Shown here piece after piece: positions 8,705 to 19,030 of a stretch of 64,000 nt of DNA. The DNA lies in the NCBI RefSeq assembly GCF_030034735.1, contig NZ_CP125370.1:1116001-1180000 (forward strand). The letters are read 5' to 3'. The first letter of the stretch is position 1. The number at the start of each line of letters is the position of its first letter. The notes below the pieces were generated by a model that searched no databases, was not told where the DNA came from, and worked only from the letters and a program-made list of their open reading frames with translations. Made by a program: the position numbers and the translations under genes. This stretch comes from Paenibacillus sp. RC334 (GTDB lineage: Bacteria > Bacillota > Bacilli > Paenibacillales > Paenibacillaceae).

Positions 8705-9211
8705 GTGAAAAATTACTCCTTAAGCAACCACCTACATAGTGATCCAGATTCCATACAGCCTAATCATAGCGACCCCAACATATTGAATTGCATGATGGAT
8801 TTTCAAAAGCTGGCCCAATATCAGATCAAGCTTGCACAGATCATGCGCAATCATCATCAATTTCACAATTGCCTCATTCTTTGTGACCGGGCGATGTTTT
8901 CTATGGCTAAGGCCGTTTATGTTCACCGAAATCAAATCATTCTGTCCTCCATTAACCTATCTATTACCGATCTGCCAACTTTAATCCACACGGATGCTGA
9001 GCCGAGTTTGGATATGGTACTGTTTATGGGTACAGTGCATTACCTTATTTCCGCAGAGGATAGTGCACATAACAAGCCGATGAAGCTAGAGGAGGTCGAT
9101 AGGCTGCTTTTTAGAACGGACCATACTTTAATACGTCTATCTCGTCGAATTGTAGCTGATCCTGCTGAGCGGTATCAATCTATTTTTAAAGAAAATCAGT
9201 CCATGAAGTAG
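8705..9211 (+). CDS. Hypothetical protein, possibly HEPN-like helical fold
   Basis: 168 residues from a GTG at 8705. The start codon abuts a run of nine C bases (8696-8704) that separates it from an AGGAG site at 8687-8691. The sequence is mostly helical with a His/Cys-rich segment (NHHQFHNCLILCDRAMFSMA) that resembles the first helices of small HEPN proteins, but I see no RX4-6H motif, so that resemblance is weak. Base composition is intermediate between the AT-rich island and the core chromosome. The gene stands alone. Confidence 0.5.
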   Translation: MKNYSLSNHLHSDPDSIQPNHSDPNILNCMMDFQKLAQYQIKLAQIMRNHHQFHNCLILCDRAMFSMAKAVYVHRNQIILSSINLSITDLPTLIHTDAEPSLDMVLFMGTVHYLISAEDSAHNKPMKLEEVDRLLFRTDHTLIRLSRRIVADPAERYQSIFKENQSMK

Positions 9212-9322
9212 TTAAATCATATGTTAATAACACCCAACCTCTTCTCACGAATGATATAATGGAAAAAAGGGAGATGTTGGCTGCGGCCTAAAGGCTCCAA
9301 AACAGAAAGGGTGTTATTTCAG

Positions 9323-9649
9323 ATGCCTACATACAACAAGCTGGTACGGGACCGGATTCCGCACATCATTACGTCTCAGGGCAAGGAATGCCGCACGCGC
9401 ATTTTAGACCCGGAGGAATATAAGCAAGAGCTGAGAACGAAGCTTCGTGAAGAGGCAACGGAGTATTTTGAAGCGGCAAAAGATAAGGACGCGCTGGAAG
9501 AGCTGGCGGATGTACTGGAAGTCATCCGGGCGCTGGCAGAAGTACATGGGGCGAATGCAGCAGAGCTGGACAAGCTGCGGGCAGACAAAGGCGAGGCACG
9601 GGGTGGCTTTCAGGAGCGGGTATTTTTAATTGATGTGGATGGGGCTTGA
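9323..9649 (+). CDS. MazG-like nucleotide pyrophosphohydrolase family protein
   Basis: 108 residues from the ATG at 9323; a GTG at 9311 is an alternative. The start (PTYNKLVRDRIP) is typical of the small all-alpha NTP pyrophosphohydrolase group often annotated as phosphoribosyl-ATP pyrophosphohydrolase-like. Metal-binding acidic motifs are visible: EEATEYFEA followed by EELADVLEVIRAL, i.e. E-x-x-E and E-x-x-D. Such proteins clear non-canonical nucleotides, but the substrate is not shown here. Base composition is chromosome-like, so this gene probably predates the island. It is not a histidine-biosynthesis gene by context. Confidence 0.75.
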   Translation: MPTYNKLVRDRIPHIITSQGKECRTRILDPEEYKQELRTKLREEATEYFEAAKDKDALEELADVLEVIRALAEVHGANAAELDKLRADKGEARGGFQERVFLIDVDGA

Positions 9650-9652
9650 TGT

Positions 9653-10150
9653 TCAACTTAGTATGGATAATGTGATGGTAATGAGCTGATCGCCGGGATA
9701 CAACATGCCTCTGGGGCTGGCTGTCAACTTTAGGCGAAACGGATTGCCTAAAGCATCCACAACGGCGTGAATTTTAGTGGTCAGTCTGCCTTGGGAACAT
9801 CTCATGGTCTGAAAATATTGCCCTCTTTTGCTCCAGCTCGATGCTGATGGACACAAACAATCGTCGCATCAATCATTACACTTTCGAAGTCAGGTTCAAT
9901 CGAAATATGTTCTAAAACCCGATCCCAGATACCGGCAATTTGCTAGCGACGAAACCGGGTGTACACCGAGGACCAGGAAGGATAATAGTCTGGCATATCT
10001 CGCCATGGTGCCCCGGTACGGGCGACCCACAACATCGCGTTGAGCATCACCCGGTTGTCTGTTCCAGGTCGACCTCCTTGGTTTTTTCGTTCCGGTGGCA
10101 GCACGTCTTTGATCTTTTTCCACTGATCATCTTGAGGTTTCGTATCGTCT
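9653..10150 (-). pseudogene. IS5-family (IS427-type) transposase remnant
   Basis: Read on the minus strand from about 10150, one frame gives QDDQWKKIKDVLPPERK..., the N-terminal transposase domain with GRPGTDNRVMLNAMLWVARTG and DMPDYYPSWSSVYTRFRR, then an in-frame TAG. The same frame resumes as IWDRVLEHISIEPDFE and VMIDATIVCVHQHRAGA. A frame change follows and the DDE-domain fragment GRLTTKIHAVVDALGNPFRL continues to a premature end near 9653. The internal stop, frameshift and missing C-terminus show it is dead. It marks the left flank of the Dnd/Dpt island. Confidence 0.85.
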
Positions 10151-10508
10151 CTTCATACTTCTTAATTCACCACGATTTAACTTTGTTTTATAGTTTGAAT
10201 ATACGCCCTAAATACAACTAAATGATTCGTGTACTATTCCTAAATGAGGGATAAGATTCCTATTGAAAGACGATATCATATTTAGAAATCAAAACAAAGT
10301 TTTTACATATTGGTATGATTTATCCCATTAAACCACTCACAAAAAGCAAGTTCATAAAGAAATTAAAATTGAAAGATAAATTATGGAAGGAATATGCTAT
10401 AAAATGTCGAAATGTAGTTCTTTAGATTTAGTTTATCCTTGATTTGGTAGGCGATATGGATTATTTTAGGTAGAATGATTACAGTGCATACTGTGGAGGA
10501 ATTAATTT
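10151..10508 (+). other. AT-rich intergenic leader of the dpt operon
   Basis: No gene is seen in these 358 bases. A possible promoter is TTGATT near 10440 with TATTTT 17 bases later, about 45 bases before the dptF ATG. GGAGG at 10495-10499 is the dptF ribosome site. The stretch is markedly AT-rich and begins the island's composition shift. Confidence 0.4.
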
Positions 10509-12317
10509 ATGGATGCTAATATAAGCGAGTACTTTATTGATGTTCTAAAAAGATGCAAACAATCTTCAAAAGAAGCTGTAGAAAATCTGGATGAATTCAG
10601 TGAGTTTAAAAGATACATGCACGTTCAAAGGCCTGTAGAAGTAGAATTAGAAGCAATTATTAATGAAGCCTATTCTACCGAAAAGGCTCATTTAATTTTG
10701 GTTTGCGGTGGAGTAGGAGACGGGAAGTCACATATTCTTTCATACTTAAAAAATAAATATGATTTCTTAAATGATAAAAGTAGCTTTTATTTGCATAATG
10801 ATGCTACAGAAAGTTTCTCACCTCGTAAGACGTCCATTGAAACGCTAGCGAACGTACTTAAACCGTTTTCTGATCAAGGCCTTCAAGAAGAAGGTTCTCA
10901 AAATATTATTTTAGCGATTAACTTAGGGGCTTTAAATAACTTCATTGATTCCGAAGAAGGAAAATCTTTCTCTCGTCTACGAGATTATGTACATCAAAAA
11001 CGGATCCTAGAGACTGTGATCGAAGATACTCCTGCAGGTGATGATGATACATTTAAATTTGTGAATTTTAGCGATTATCACATTTATGAACTCACTGAAG
11101 CAAGGCCAAAATCAAGCTATATTAAGAATATTTTTCAAAAGATTACTCAGAAATCTTTTGATAATCCATTCTACCAAGCTTATTTAAGGGATTACGAGGA
11201 TAACAAAGAACTTTCCTTGAAAAATCCAATTATACAAAATTACGAGTTGTTTCAGCATGAGGATATACAGGAAAAGATTATTGATCTATTAATACAAGCT
11301 ATGGTAAAGGAAAAACTAATTATATCGACTCGGGCTTTACTTGATTTTGTATTTAATATTTTGGTCCCATCTTCTATGGAAAACATGAACTATTCGCAAT
11401 TAAAGGAATATGTGCAAAATCAAAATTTTAAGTCATATATAGCTTGTTTGCTAGCATTCCAATTATTCGAAAAAGTTGATGCTTCATCTATACATCGCGC
11501 TATACATCAAATTAATCCAACACGAATAAGGACTGAAAAATTAGACCAATATCTTATTGAATTTAAGTCTAGAAAAGATGGAGCCTACCTTTTTGCACAA
11601 TATATAGACATCAATAGAATGTCGTACTTTGCAAGATCTTTTATATCAAATTCACCATGGAGAAATACGGAAAGTAAAGATTATCAACAATATAAACAAA
11701 TGATTATAAAGTTGTTCGTTTATTTGTATTATCTGATCCCTAAAGAGGAACATCATTCTTTTCAAGATAATATCTATAATCAGTTTATGAAAAATTTATA
11801 TCACTGGAATAAACGGGAGTGGAGTAAGCTCTCTAAGTTATATCGAGAAGACGTTAGAGAGGCCATATATAAATGGAATGGTGAAAGCAATGGGGATCTT
11901 ATTTATATTCAAGTAGGACAACCTCAAACGCAATATTATGCTTTGCAAAAATTAGAGGTAGAACCACACGTTAATCGATCGACTATTTTAATGGAAGAAG
12001 AGTTATCTAAATTTCTAACCGTAATGACACTACAGTTTAAAGCCAGAAATTCTGTTTACTCTGAAGAAGATTCGATTGTTTCAATTGATATAGATTTTTC
12101 TTTGTATTCCTTGTTAATTCGAATTAAAAACGGATATCGTCCAAATAAGAAAGATAAATTTCAATTTATTAAGTTTGTTGAGTTCATTGGTAGACTAAGT
12201 AGCGTGGGAAATCAGAAAGAGGAAATTGTGTTTGAGAGTAAGCAATTTGGAAAAATAACTCGGTATCGTTTGAAATTCGACTCAACGTTTGATCAATATT
12301 CGTTTATGGAGACGTGA
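10509..12317 (+). CDS. dptF: DptF/DndF, phosphorothioation-dependent restriction ATPase
   Basis: 602 residues, near the usual DptF length. A P-loop is visible at residues 67-74 (GGVGDGKS) after a beta strand LILVC. The rest is an AT-rich, helical, Lys/Glu-heavy protein without other recognisable motifs. It is first of three overlapping genes (dptF, dptG, dptH), the set that supplies restriction of DNA lacking phosphorothioate in Dnd systems. Identification rests on the P-loop, size, gene order and the dndBCDE-A operon 9 kb away. The proteins act together on DNA in the cytoplasm; the mechanism is not fully known. Confidence 0.85.
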   Translation: MDANISEYFIDVLKRCKQSSKEAVENLDEFSEFKRYMHVQRPVEVELEAIINEAYSTEKAHLILVCGGVGDGKSHILSYLKNKYDFLNDKSSFYLHNDATESFSPRKTSIETLANVLKPFSDQGLQEEGSQNIILAINLGALNNFIDSEEGKSFSRLRDYVHQKRILETVIEDTPAGDDDTFKFVNFSDYHIYELTEARPKSSYIKNIFQKITQKSFDNPFYQAYLRDYEDNKELSLKNPIIQNYELFQHEDIQEKIIDLLIQAMVKEKLIISTRALLDFVFNILVPSSMENMNYSQLKEYVQNQNFKSYIACLLAFQLFEKVDASSIHRAIHQINPTRIRTEKLDQYLIEFKSRKDGAYLFAQYIDINRMSYFARSFISNSPWRNTESKDYQQYKQMIIKLFVYLYYLIPKEEHHSFQDNIYNQFMKNLYHWNKREWSKLSKLYREDVREAIYKWNGESNGDLIYIQVGQPQTQYYALQKLEVEPHVNRSTILMEEELSKFLTVMTLQFKARNSVYSEEDSIVSIDIDFSLYSLLIRIKNGYRPNKKDKFQFIKFVEFIGRLSSVGNQKEEIVFESKQFGKITRYRLKFDSTFDQYSFMET

Positions 12318-12322
12318 ATATA

Positions 12323-13708
12323 ATGAATTATTATTTAAATTCAGAGTTGATTAGGGAAAAATTTAAGTTTACATCTTCTATTAGACACAACCCTAAAACG
12401 GAATTGGAATTTCTCCCTTATAATACAAAATTTAAAGAGGCACAATATAATTTCAGAGAAGTAGTTGGAGAATTCATCAGATTAGTTGGACAGAAAAAAC
12501 TTCCTGAGGATGTGAACTCGGATGATTTGGTTGACAGGGTACTTAATACGATTGATTTTGAAAATATGAATCAGCGCAGTGTATTTAAGCAAACGATAAA
12601 GACATTATTTTTAGATGAAAACAATCAATTATATTTATTTCATCCTAAGACTTTGTACTATATAAATACTGTTGAAAATGAAAATAAAAAACTCGCAATA
12701 TTTCTATACAATGTTTTATGGAACCAAGAAGAGCCATTGGCAGTGGAAAATATCCAAGAAAGTTCTTATGACCTCATGAGTGAACTGCTTTTTAAATCAC
12801 TTCCTGAGCTAAGTGAAATAACGGAAAAACCTGAAAATTATGCAGTCATGTTACCTGAAATCTCCAAACTTTTTATTCAAGATTTCAAGTGGTTAGTTAC
12901 AAAGAGTGATCTATTTACTTTACAGGTCGAAAAAATTATTTCTTATTATTATTTCTTCTATGTTAGTCAATTGTCACTAAGAAACGAGGCAATGTTTACT
13001 CCTTTTGAAAAAGAAATTAGGCCCATTTATTTTACTTTTGAAGGAGAAGAAAAACTATCCAAAACACGTGTCAGTTACGAATATGGTTGGAGAAATTTGG
13101 AGAAATCGATAAATCGTATTTTTTCACATATTAATTTTCTAAAAGTACTTAATCTCTCTAATGGAAAATCTGTTTATTCTTATCAAGATATCGCCTATAG
13201 AATTCGTAATATGTCTCAGGAAGAGCTTGAAATATTGGATCAACAGGTTTCTCAACTGATGGAAGAATACAAAAATAAGCTTTCAGGGGATACAAAATGG
13301 GAGCTTATGGGTACAGTAATGCGCCCATATGACATTCCGGTATTAAATAATATGTATTTGTTCTTTAGTATGATTGATCATCAATTTAATCAAACTAGTC
13401 GTTCTAAGCCTTATAATGAATATAAACAGTGGTTTGTACATTTCTGTCAAAAATCGTTTCTAAAATCAAGAGGAAGATCTGGAAAGATGCTTATTTTAGA
13501 TACAGATTATCTTTTATTCTTTACTAAAATGATTATCCAAGATATGCCTAAAATAAGATTGAAAAAGTTATTTGAAGAATTCGAAACAAGAGGGATTATT
13601 TTTGATCGTGATACTCAAACAGCTATTATAGATTATTTTGAAAAGCTTAATTTGCTTGAGAAAAAAAGTGATAGTGGGGATGCAATATATGTCAAATCAT
13701 TTTTATAA
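12323..13708 (+). CDS. dptG: DptG/DndG, restriction component of the Dnd system
   Basis: 461 residues from the ATG at 12323. A GTG at 12314 overlaps the dptF stop but is too close to the GGAG site at 12308-12311. I see no catalytic motif. The protein is helical with many aromatic residues (SYYYFFYVSQLSL). Its identity comes from position: it sits between dptF and the giant dptH gene and overlaps dptH by 20 bases. DptG is a conserved component needed for restriction with no assigned enzymatic role. Confidence 0.8.
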   Translation: MNYYLNSELIREKFKFTSSIRHNPKTELEFLPYNTKFKEAQYNFREVVGEFIRLVGQKKLPEDVNSDDLVDRVLNTIDFENMNQRSVFKQTIKTLFLDENNQLYLFHPKTLYYINTVENENKKLAIFLYNVLWNQEEPLAVENIQESSYDLMSELLFKSLPELSEITEKPENYAVMLPEISKLFIQDFKWLVTKSDLFTLQVEKIISYYYFFYVSQLSLRNEAMFTPFEKEIRPIYFTFEGEEKLSKTRVSYEYGWRNLEKSINRIFSHINFLKVLNLSNGKSVYSYQDIAYRIRNMSQEELEILDQQVSQLMEEYKNKLSGDTKWELMGTVMRPYDIPVLNNMYLFFSMIDHQFNQTSRSKPYNEYKQWFVHFCQKSFLKSRGRSGKMLILDTDYLLFFTKMIIQDMPKIRLKKLFEEFETRGIIFDRDTQTAIIDYFEKLNLLEKKSDSGDAIYVKSFL

Positions 13709-16700
13709 TTATTTAGCTCAACAGATCCAAAAATTCTTTTCAAATATTAATGTTCAGCCAGGTGAAAAGTATCATATTCAATTTGAACGAACAGAACAAG
13801 TAGAGAATCTTGTAGAGCAAGTTGGTTTATTAAATCATGTAGAACCGTTTTTTATGCAAACAGAGGAAGAGTTATTTCAAACGATATGTTTAATGAATGA
13901 TACAGTGAAAATTCTTATAGCTTCAAATATACATGAGATTACACCGGATTTTTTGACAACTCTTCGTAATAAAGTAGGCACACAAGAAGAACAATTTACT
14001 GATAAAGCAATGTTGCTTATTCATAATTCTAATTTAGATAGTTTGGTGCAAGGGATGACTTCATTTTCAAAAGAAGGAATGCCGTTTCACATTAGCTCTA
14101 TTGAAAAAAATCTACAGGAATTGATGAAAGGTTCGAATCTATCCAAGGAAGAAAAATTAATATTACAATTCATAATGGAGTCAAATAAAGCTCAACAAGG
14201 CTTGCATGAACAAATTACTTTGTTTGATTATGAGAATATAATGAATGTCCTGAATAATGGAAAATTAGAATCGAATGATTATAAAGAATTTAGTTTGTTT
14301 TATGACTCGGAATTGTTTCATACACCAAGGTCGGATAAACAGATTAAAGAACGCTTGAAAGATAATCAAGCTTTGTTTAGCGATGTCGAAATGATTCACC
14401 AGTATGGGCCGATTGATGTTGGTCTAGAAAGACATTTTGATGAACAAGGTGTAAAAGCTCTTTCAGTTTCTGAATGGCAGGATACTGATTTTGGAACGGT
14501 TAGACGTTCTAATCAAAAGAAACTTGAGGGTAAAGGACTTGAGTATATTGAACCTAATAAGAAGTTATCTCTCGAAGGACTGACTTATTGGGAGAAAGCA
14601 GATGGTGAAAGTAAAAGTAAGCAAAGAAAACGAAATATTATTGTATTTAACCCTGATCTCAATAAAACAGTTACACTAGAATTCCCTTTTAATGATTTTA
14701 TAAAAAACCAGTATATTAATAAAAATGAAATGAAGCACAAGTTTGACTCGGAAGCATCTGGGAAAAAGATTAAAGTTTGTTTACATCATGAACCCGGACA
14801 GACAAGCTTCTACGGATTAAGGTATAAAACAGAAGTATCTCAAACATATGATTTCAGAATTGCGATCGTTGAATCTACAGAAAAATTAATTCATTCTATT
14901 CAAACCACTTTTACAATTAATTTATCTAAATCTAAAGGTTCATGTATCCTAATAAACTCTGATGATGATCAGTGGATCCTAAATAAAGGTGCGTCGGAGG
15001 TATTAAAAGCAGAGCTTAGCAGTGAGATAGGAAATAATCAGTTTGATATGACAGAGTCTGATGAGCTAGTTATCCTTAAAAATGCAGATATGGCTAATGA
15101 AGAAGAATTACTTCAGTTTGAAATACGATTACCCTATACTAAAATTCCTTTTGCAGTAAGGGATGTAGTAGAACGTCCTGCTCCGATAAGTGGTTTCAGT
15201 GTGTGGAAATTAAAAAGGGAAAAACAAGCACATTTTGTGTACCACTTTGAGAATGAAAAGATGAAGATTATTCAAGGTACACGTGAGACGTATGCTCAGG
15301 GCGACTTTAAAAAGAATTTAGAACGGGAACTTAAACTGATTGAGTCTAACCACATGTATTTTTATGAAGAAGCTGGAGAGATTATACCTGAAGTTATTTC
15401 AGTGTCAGAGTATTTAAGAGACTCCTATTTTGATTTACTAAGATTTTTTAGAGCAAATGATTTGCTTCCTAGCTTGGCCTTTTTTAACAATGAATATACA
15501 GAATTATCCAGAAATTATGTTAACGCATTTTTAAAAGAGTTAAATGAATTGGAGAACGGGCAATCTTTGGATCATTCGAAAAGAGATCTGGCGCTGATTG
15601 GAACCATTAGAAAGGGTCTTAAGGATCCGGAGTGGCTTTTTACCCCTTTACATCCTTTAAATATTGCCTATCAATTACAATTAAACGATCTTATATGTTC
15701 AGAGGTAATAAATGATGAATTACTTCGTTCTTTAAGACCAACTAACTTATTACCTTACGTCTCATTTAATAATTCGAGATTATTCAAAGCTGTCGAGAAC
15801 AGTGATTCTTTTGAATGGTTAACTTACATTGATCAGAGTTTGCCTAGATTTGAATCTTCAAAATTTTTTGTAAGTAAACTAGTGCAGGAGAAAATTGTAG
15901 AGTTTACAGAGCATTTTTCTTACCTATTTGAATTAGATTATAGGGCCCCTCTAAAAATTAACACGATCAATATGGGGGATTGTCAAGAGATTTTGCAGGG
16001 ATTATTTGAATATTATAAACGACAGCTTAAAAATAAGATTGAGAAAATAGATTTATTACCTATTGAACTCCACATTTACGCCGAAAAAGGAATCAATAAT
16101 GCATTTGAAGAAATGTCACAGTATTCAGATGCTGAGGAAATAGCGAAGATTTTTAATCTGAAGCTAGATTTGGAAGGTTACCATTCAGAAGAACTTCTTA
16201 ATATTTTCCGAGACCAGGTTAAGTTTTATTCAAAAGACGTTCAATCCAATAAATACGAATATAGTCATGTGACTTTTTATCAAATGAGCAAAATTGAGCA
16301 GGTCGCGACGAGTAATGCGTCAGAAATGATTACAGGGGTTTCACTTTTTGGATTGGTTTCGGGTATTCCATCTGTATTTATAAATGATGATTACAAAACA
16401 GGATTTGGTACGAAGTATTACCGAAAATCAAAGACTCCGCTACTTTCAATTGCTCCAAAACTAAATTCATTGCTACGTGTTGCTCGTACGCTGGACAACT
16501 ACCAAGAAGATATGAATATCGTCACCGCGATTTCGGCTGACCATAAACAGAAGCTGGATTTAGTGTATGATTCAGCACACTGGGTAACTTTTATTGAGCC
16601 AAAAGTGGATTTAAGTTTCTTTAAAAATGATGATGCTCAAAAAGACCTGTTAGTTATCCACTATAGTGATCAATATACTTCATCAAGTGGATTTGACGCG

Positions 16701-18890
16701 ATAACAGTAACAAACCGTTCTAAACAATACGAGCGTCTTATTGAAGAGTTTTTAAAATCTCAAAACATTGAATGTACTAAAGAAGATTTACCTCCAATCA
16801 TTAACTTTTTCAATGCTATAAACGGAAACTGGCTGCTACGATTACTAGCACAAAAAAATCAATTTCCAAGAGAGAAAATTAGTATTTTATCTGCAGTGAA
16901 GTTGGCCCTTGCCTCATTAGCACATCGAGATATTATTTGGATTCCGATTTCAATGGAAGAAGTACTTCGAATCTCGGGAGGTACGGGATTAAAGCAAGCT
17001 GAAGGATTGTTTTCGACTAAAAATTTAGGAAAATTCGGTTCTTATAGCGATGATCTTTTATTAGTTGGTATAGAAGATCAAAAAGGTAAACTTTTTGTGC
17101 ATTTGTATCCGGTCGAAGTGAAAATAGGGAATAACTCCTCTGCTGTATATGATAAAGCAATTAATCAAGTAAAAGAAACAAAAGGACTATTAGTAGAATT
17201 TTTAAACGATGAAAAATCTTTTAAAGCGAAATTGTATCGTAATTTCTTTATCCAATTGGCAATTTCAAGTGCTGAAAAAATGAAACTTTATAGTATTTGG
17301 CCTGAACAGTATTGGCAAAATATAACCAGTAGCTATCTGAGAGAGAAACTTTCAAATGATGATTATCAAATCTGTAATACACTGCAAGAGTATATCGGGC
17401 ATGGTGCAGTAATTTCATTTAAGAAAGATGTTGTTTTTACTGATATAAAGAAGACCGAAGATGTATTAATATTTAATTATCCCGAACAAAGTGGGTATGA
17501 CTTCCTTGTGAAAAGTATCGAGGAAATTAAAGATCATATACAAAGTGATTACGGTGATATTCCCAAGGATCAATTACTTTCTAATCTATATGATTCTAAA
17601 AGTGACTACGTAAAAACCAATGACACCGAGGATAATTCGATTCGATTAATAGCTGAAGACAATGATGAATATCGAGTATCTAGCTATCATGAAGTGGCAT
17701 CAACTGCCTTAGAGTCAAAAGATGTAGACGTTAATAAACCATTTTCTACAAAACCATTGGAGGTTTTGTTTGGTCATAATGCACAGAGTGGACAAGAAAT
17801 AAAATGGTATCCGACTACTACAGATAAAGTCATGCATACGAATACAGGAATTATTGGCACAATGGGGACAGGAAAGACTCAATTTACAAAGTCATTAGTT
17901 ACTCAACTTTACCGGAATAGTAAAGATAATATTTATAGTACACCGATTGGCATTTTAATATTTGACTATAAAGGTGACTATATTAAACCAGAGTTTGTTG
18001 AGGTAACGCAAGCAAAGGTTTATGATTTATATCATTTGCCATATAATCCATTATCATTATATATTACAGAACCAGCTAGGCCCTTGTTACCTATGCATAC
18101 AAGCAATTCTCTGACGGATACCATCAGTAGAGCTTTCAACTTAGGACCTGTGCAATCTATTACTCTAAAGGATTTAATTATGGATGCATATGCTCAAAAA
18201 GGGATTCTTAAAGGGGATTGTACAACCTGGAATAACTCAGCTCCAACCTTTAAAGATATCTACGATTTATACTCCCAAAGAGAAGGAGTAAAGATCGATA
18301 GCCTCTATGCTGCATTAAAGGAATTATATGATACCGAAGTATTTGAGCCTGCTGCTGATCAAACAATTCCTTTATTTGATATGGTTGAAGGGATTACTGT
18401 AATTAACTTGTCTGGCTTTAACGAAAGTATTCAAAATTTAGTAGTGTCTATAACTTTAGATGTGTTCTATAACCAAATGCAAATGCAAGGTCATAGTGCG
18501 ATTAAGGGGAGCTATCGTGAAATTACAAAAATGATTTTGGTTGATGAAGCAGATAACTTCTTGAGTAAAAACTTCACTTCAATTAAAAAAATCCTTAAAG
18601 AAGGCCGAGAATATGGTGTAGGTACTATTCTATCTACGCAATTCCTTAGTCACTTTTCGACTTCTGATAACGATTATGCAAATTATATCTTGACTTGGAT
18701 AGTTCATAGCGTTTCTGAAATGTCTTCTAAAGAGATCAGGATGGTATTTAGTACGCAAAATAAAGCAGAGGAAGAAAATATCATGAATAGAATCAAATCA
18801 TTGCAGAAGCATTATAGTATTGTAAAAATAGGTTCAGATCAACCCATATGGATGAGGGATCGGGCATTTTGGGAGTTGGAAAAAGAATAA
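13689..18890 (+). CDS. dptH: DptH/DndH, large HerA/FtsK-like ATPase with nuclease-like motif
   Basis: 1733 residues from the ATG at 13689, the ATG best spaced from a GGGGA site; the frame is open further upstream inside dptG. The C-terminal third is a HerA/FtsK-type motor: Walker A GTMGTGKT at about 1390-1397 and Walker B MILVDEADN with Asp-Glu at 1619-1620. Between residues 1121 and 1145 lies SDDLLLVG ... YPVEVKIG, an Asp-x(about 20)-Glu-x-Lys layout compatible with a PD-(D/E)XK nuclease core. The N-terminal 1100 residues have no recognised domain. In Dnd systems DptH is the largest restriction component. The nuclease reading is my inference from the motif. Confidence 0.85.
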   Translation: MSNHFYNYLAQQIQKFFSNINVQPGEKYHIQFERTEQVENLVEQVGLLNHVEPFFMQTEEELFQTICLMNDTVKILIASNIHEITPDFLTTLRNKVGTQEEQFTDKAMLLIHNSNLDSLVQGMTSFSKEGMPFHISSIEKNLQELMKGSNLSKEEKLILQFIMESNKAQQGLHEQITLFDYENIMNVLNNGKLESNDYKEFSLFYDSELFHTPRSDKQIKERLKDNQALFSDVEMIHQYGPIDVGLERHFDEQGVKALSVSEWQDTDFGTVRRSNQKKLEGKGLEYIEPNKKLSLEGLTYWEKADGESKSKQRKRNIIVFNPDLNKTVTLEFPFNDFIKNQYINKNEMKHKFDSEASGKKIKVCLHHEPGQTSFYGLRYKTEVSQTYDFRIAIVESTEKLIHSIQTTFTINLSKSKGSCILINSDDDQWILNKGASEVLKAELSSEIGNNQFDMTESDELVILKNADMANEEELLQFEIRLPYTKIPFAVRDVVERPAPISGFSVWKLKREKQAHFVYHFENEKMKIIQGTRETYAQGDFKKNLERELKLIESNHMYFYEEAGEIIPEVISVSEYLRDSYFDLLRFFRANDLLPSLAFFNNEYTELSRNYVNAFLKELNELENGQSLDHSKRDLALIGTIRKGLKDPEWLFTPLHPLNIAYQLQLNDLICSEVINDELLRSLRPTNLLPYVSFNNSRLFKAVENSDSFEWLTYIDQSLPRFESSKFFVSKLVQEKIVEFTEHFSYLFELDYRAPLKINTINMGDCQEILQGLFEYYKRQLKNKIEKIDLLPIELHIYAEKGINNAFEEMSQYSDAEEIAKIFNLKLDLEGYHSEELLNIFRDQVKFYSKDVQSNKYEYSHVTFYQMSKIEQVATSNASEMITGVSLFGLVSGIPSVFINDDYKTGFGTKYYRKSKTPLLSIAPKLNSLLRVARTLDNYQEDMNIVTAISADHKQKLDLVYDSAHWVTFIEPKVDLSFFKNDDAQKDLLVIHYSDQYTSSSGFDAITVTNRSKQYERLIEEFLKSQNIECTKEDLPPIINFFNAINGNWLLRLLAQKNQFPREKISILSAVKLALASLAHRDIIWIPISMEEVLRISGGTGLKQAEGLFSTKNLGKFGSYSDDLLLVGIEDQKGKLFVHLYPVEVKIGNNSSAVYDKAINQVKETKGLLVEFLNDEKSFKAKLYRNFFIQLAISSAEKMKLYSIWPEQYWQNITSSYLREKLSNDDYQICNTLQEYIGHGAVISFKKDVVFTDIKKTEDVLIFNYPEQSGYDFLVKSIEEIKDHIQSDYGDIPKDQLLSNLYDSKSDYVKTNDTEDNSIRLIAEDNDEYRVSSYHEVASTALESKDVDVNKPFSTKPLEVLFGHNAQSGQEIKWYPTTTDKVMHTNTGIIGTMGTGKTQFTKSLVTQLYRNSKDNIYSTPIGILIFDYKGDYIKPEFVEVTQAKVYDLYHLPYNPLSLYITEPARPLLPMHTSNSLTDTISRAFNLGPVQSITLKDLIMDAYAQKGILKGDCTTWNNSAPTFKDIYDLYSQREGVKIDSLYAALKELYDTEVFEPAADQTIPLFDMVEGITVINLSGFNESIQNLVVSITLDVFYNQMQMQGHSAIKGSYREITKMILVDEADNFLSKNFTSIKKILKEGREYGVGTILSTQFLSHFSTSDNDYANYILTWIVHSVSEMSSKEIRMVFSTQNKAEEENIMNRIKSLQKHYSIVKIGSDQPIWMRDRAFWELEKE

Positions 18891-18964
18891 GATTCAAATG
18901 AATTTTACAATACTTTTCTTAAAGCCTTTTTCAAACGATACAGATGACAAATAAAATATTGGAG

Positions 18965-18999
18965 AAAGCGGCACTTCTAAATTAAAGAATTGTCGCTTT
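18965..18999 (+). other. Hairpin between dptH and the DGQHR gene
   Basis: AAAGCGGCACTTCT (18965-18978) pairs with AGAATTGTCGCTTT (18986-18999) with two mismatches. No T run follows, so it may be a weak terminator, a processing site or a regulatory hairpin in the leader of the next gene. Confidence 0.4.
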
Positions 19000-19030
19000 A
19001 ATACAGACTATTAACAAGGGGGAAGAACGC

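Noticed and set aside
9323..9649. hisE phosphoribosyl-ATP pyrophosphohydrolase
   Set aside because: No his operon nearby; the sequence fits the broader MazG-like group.
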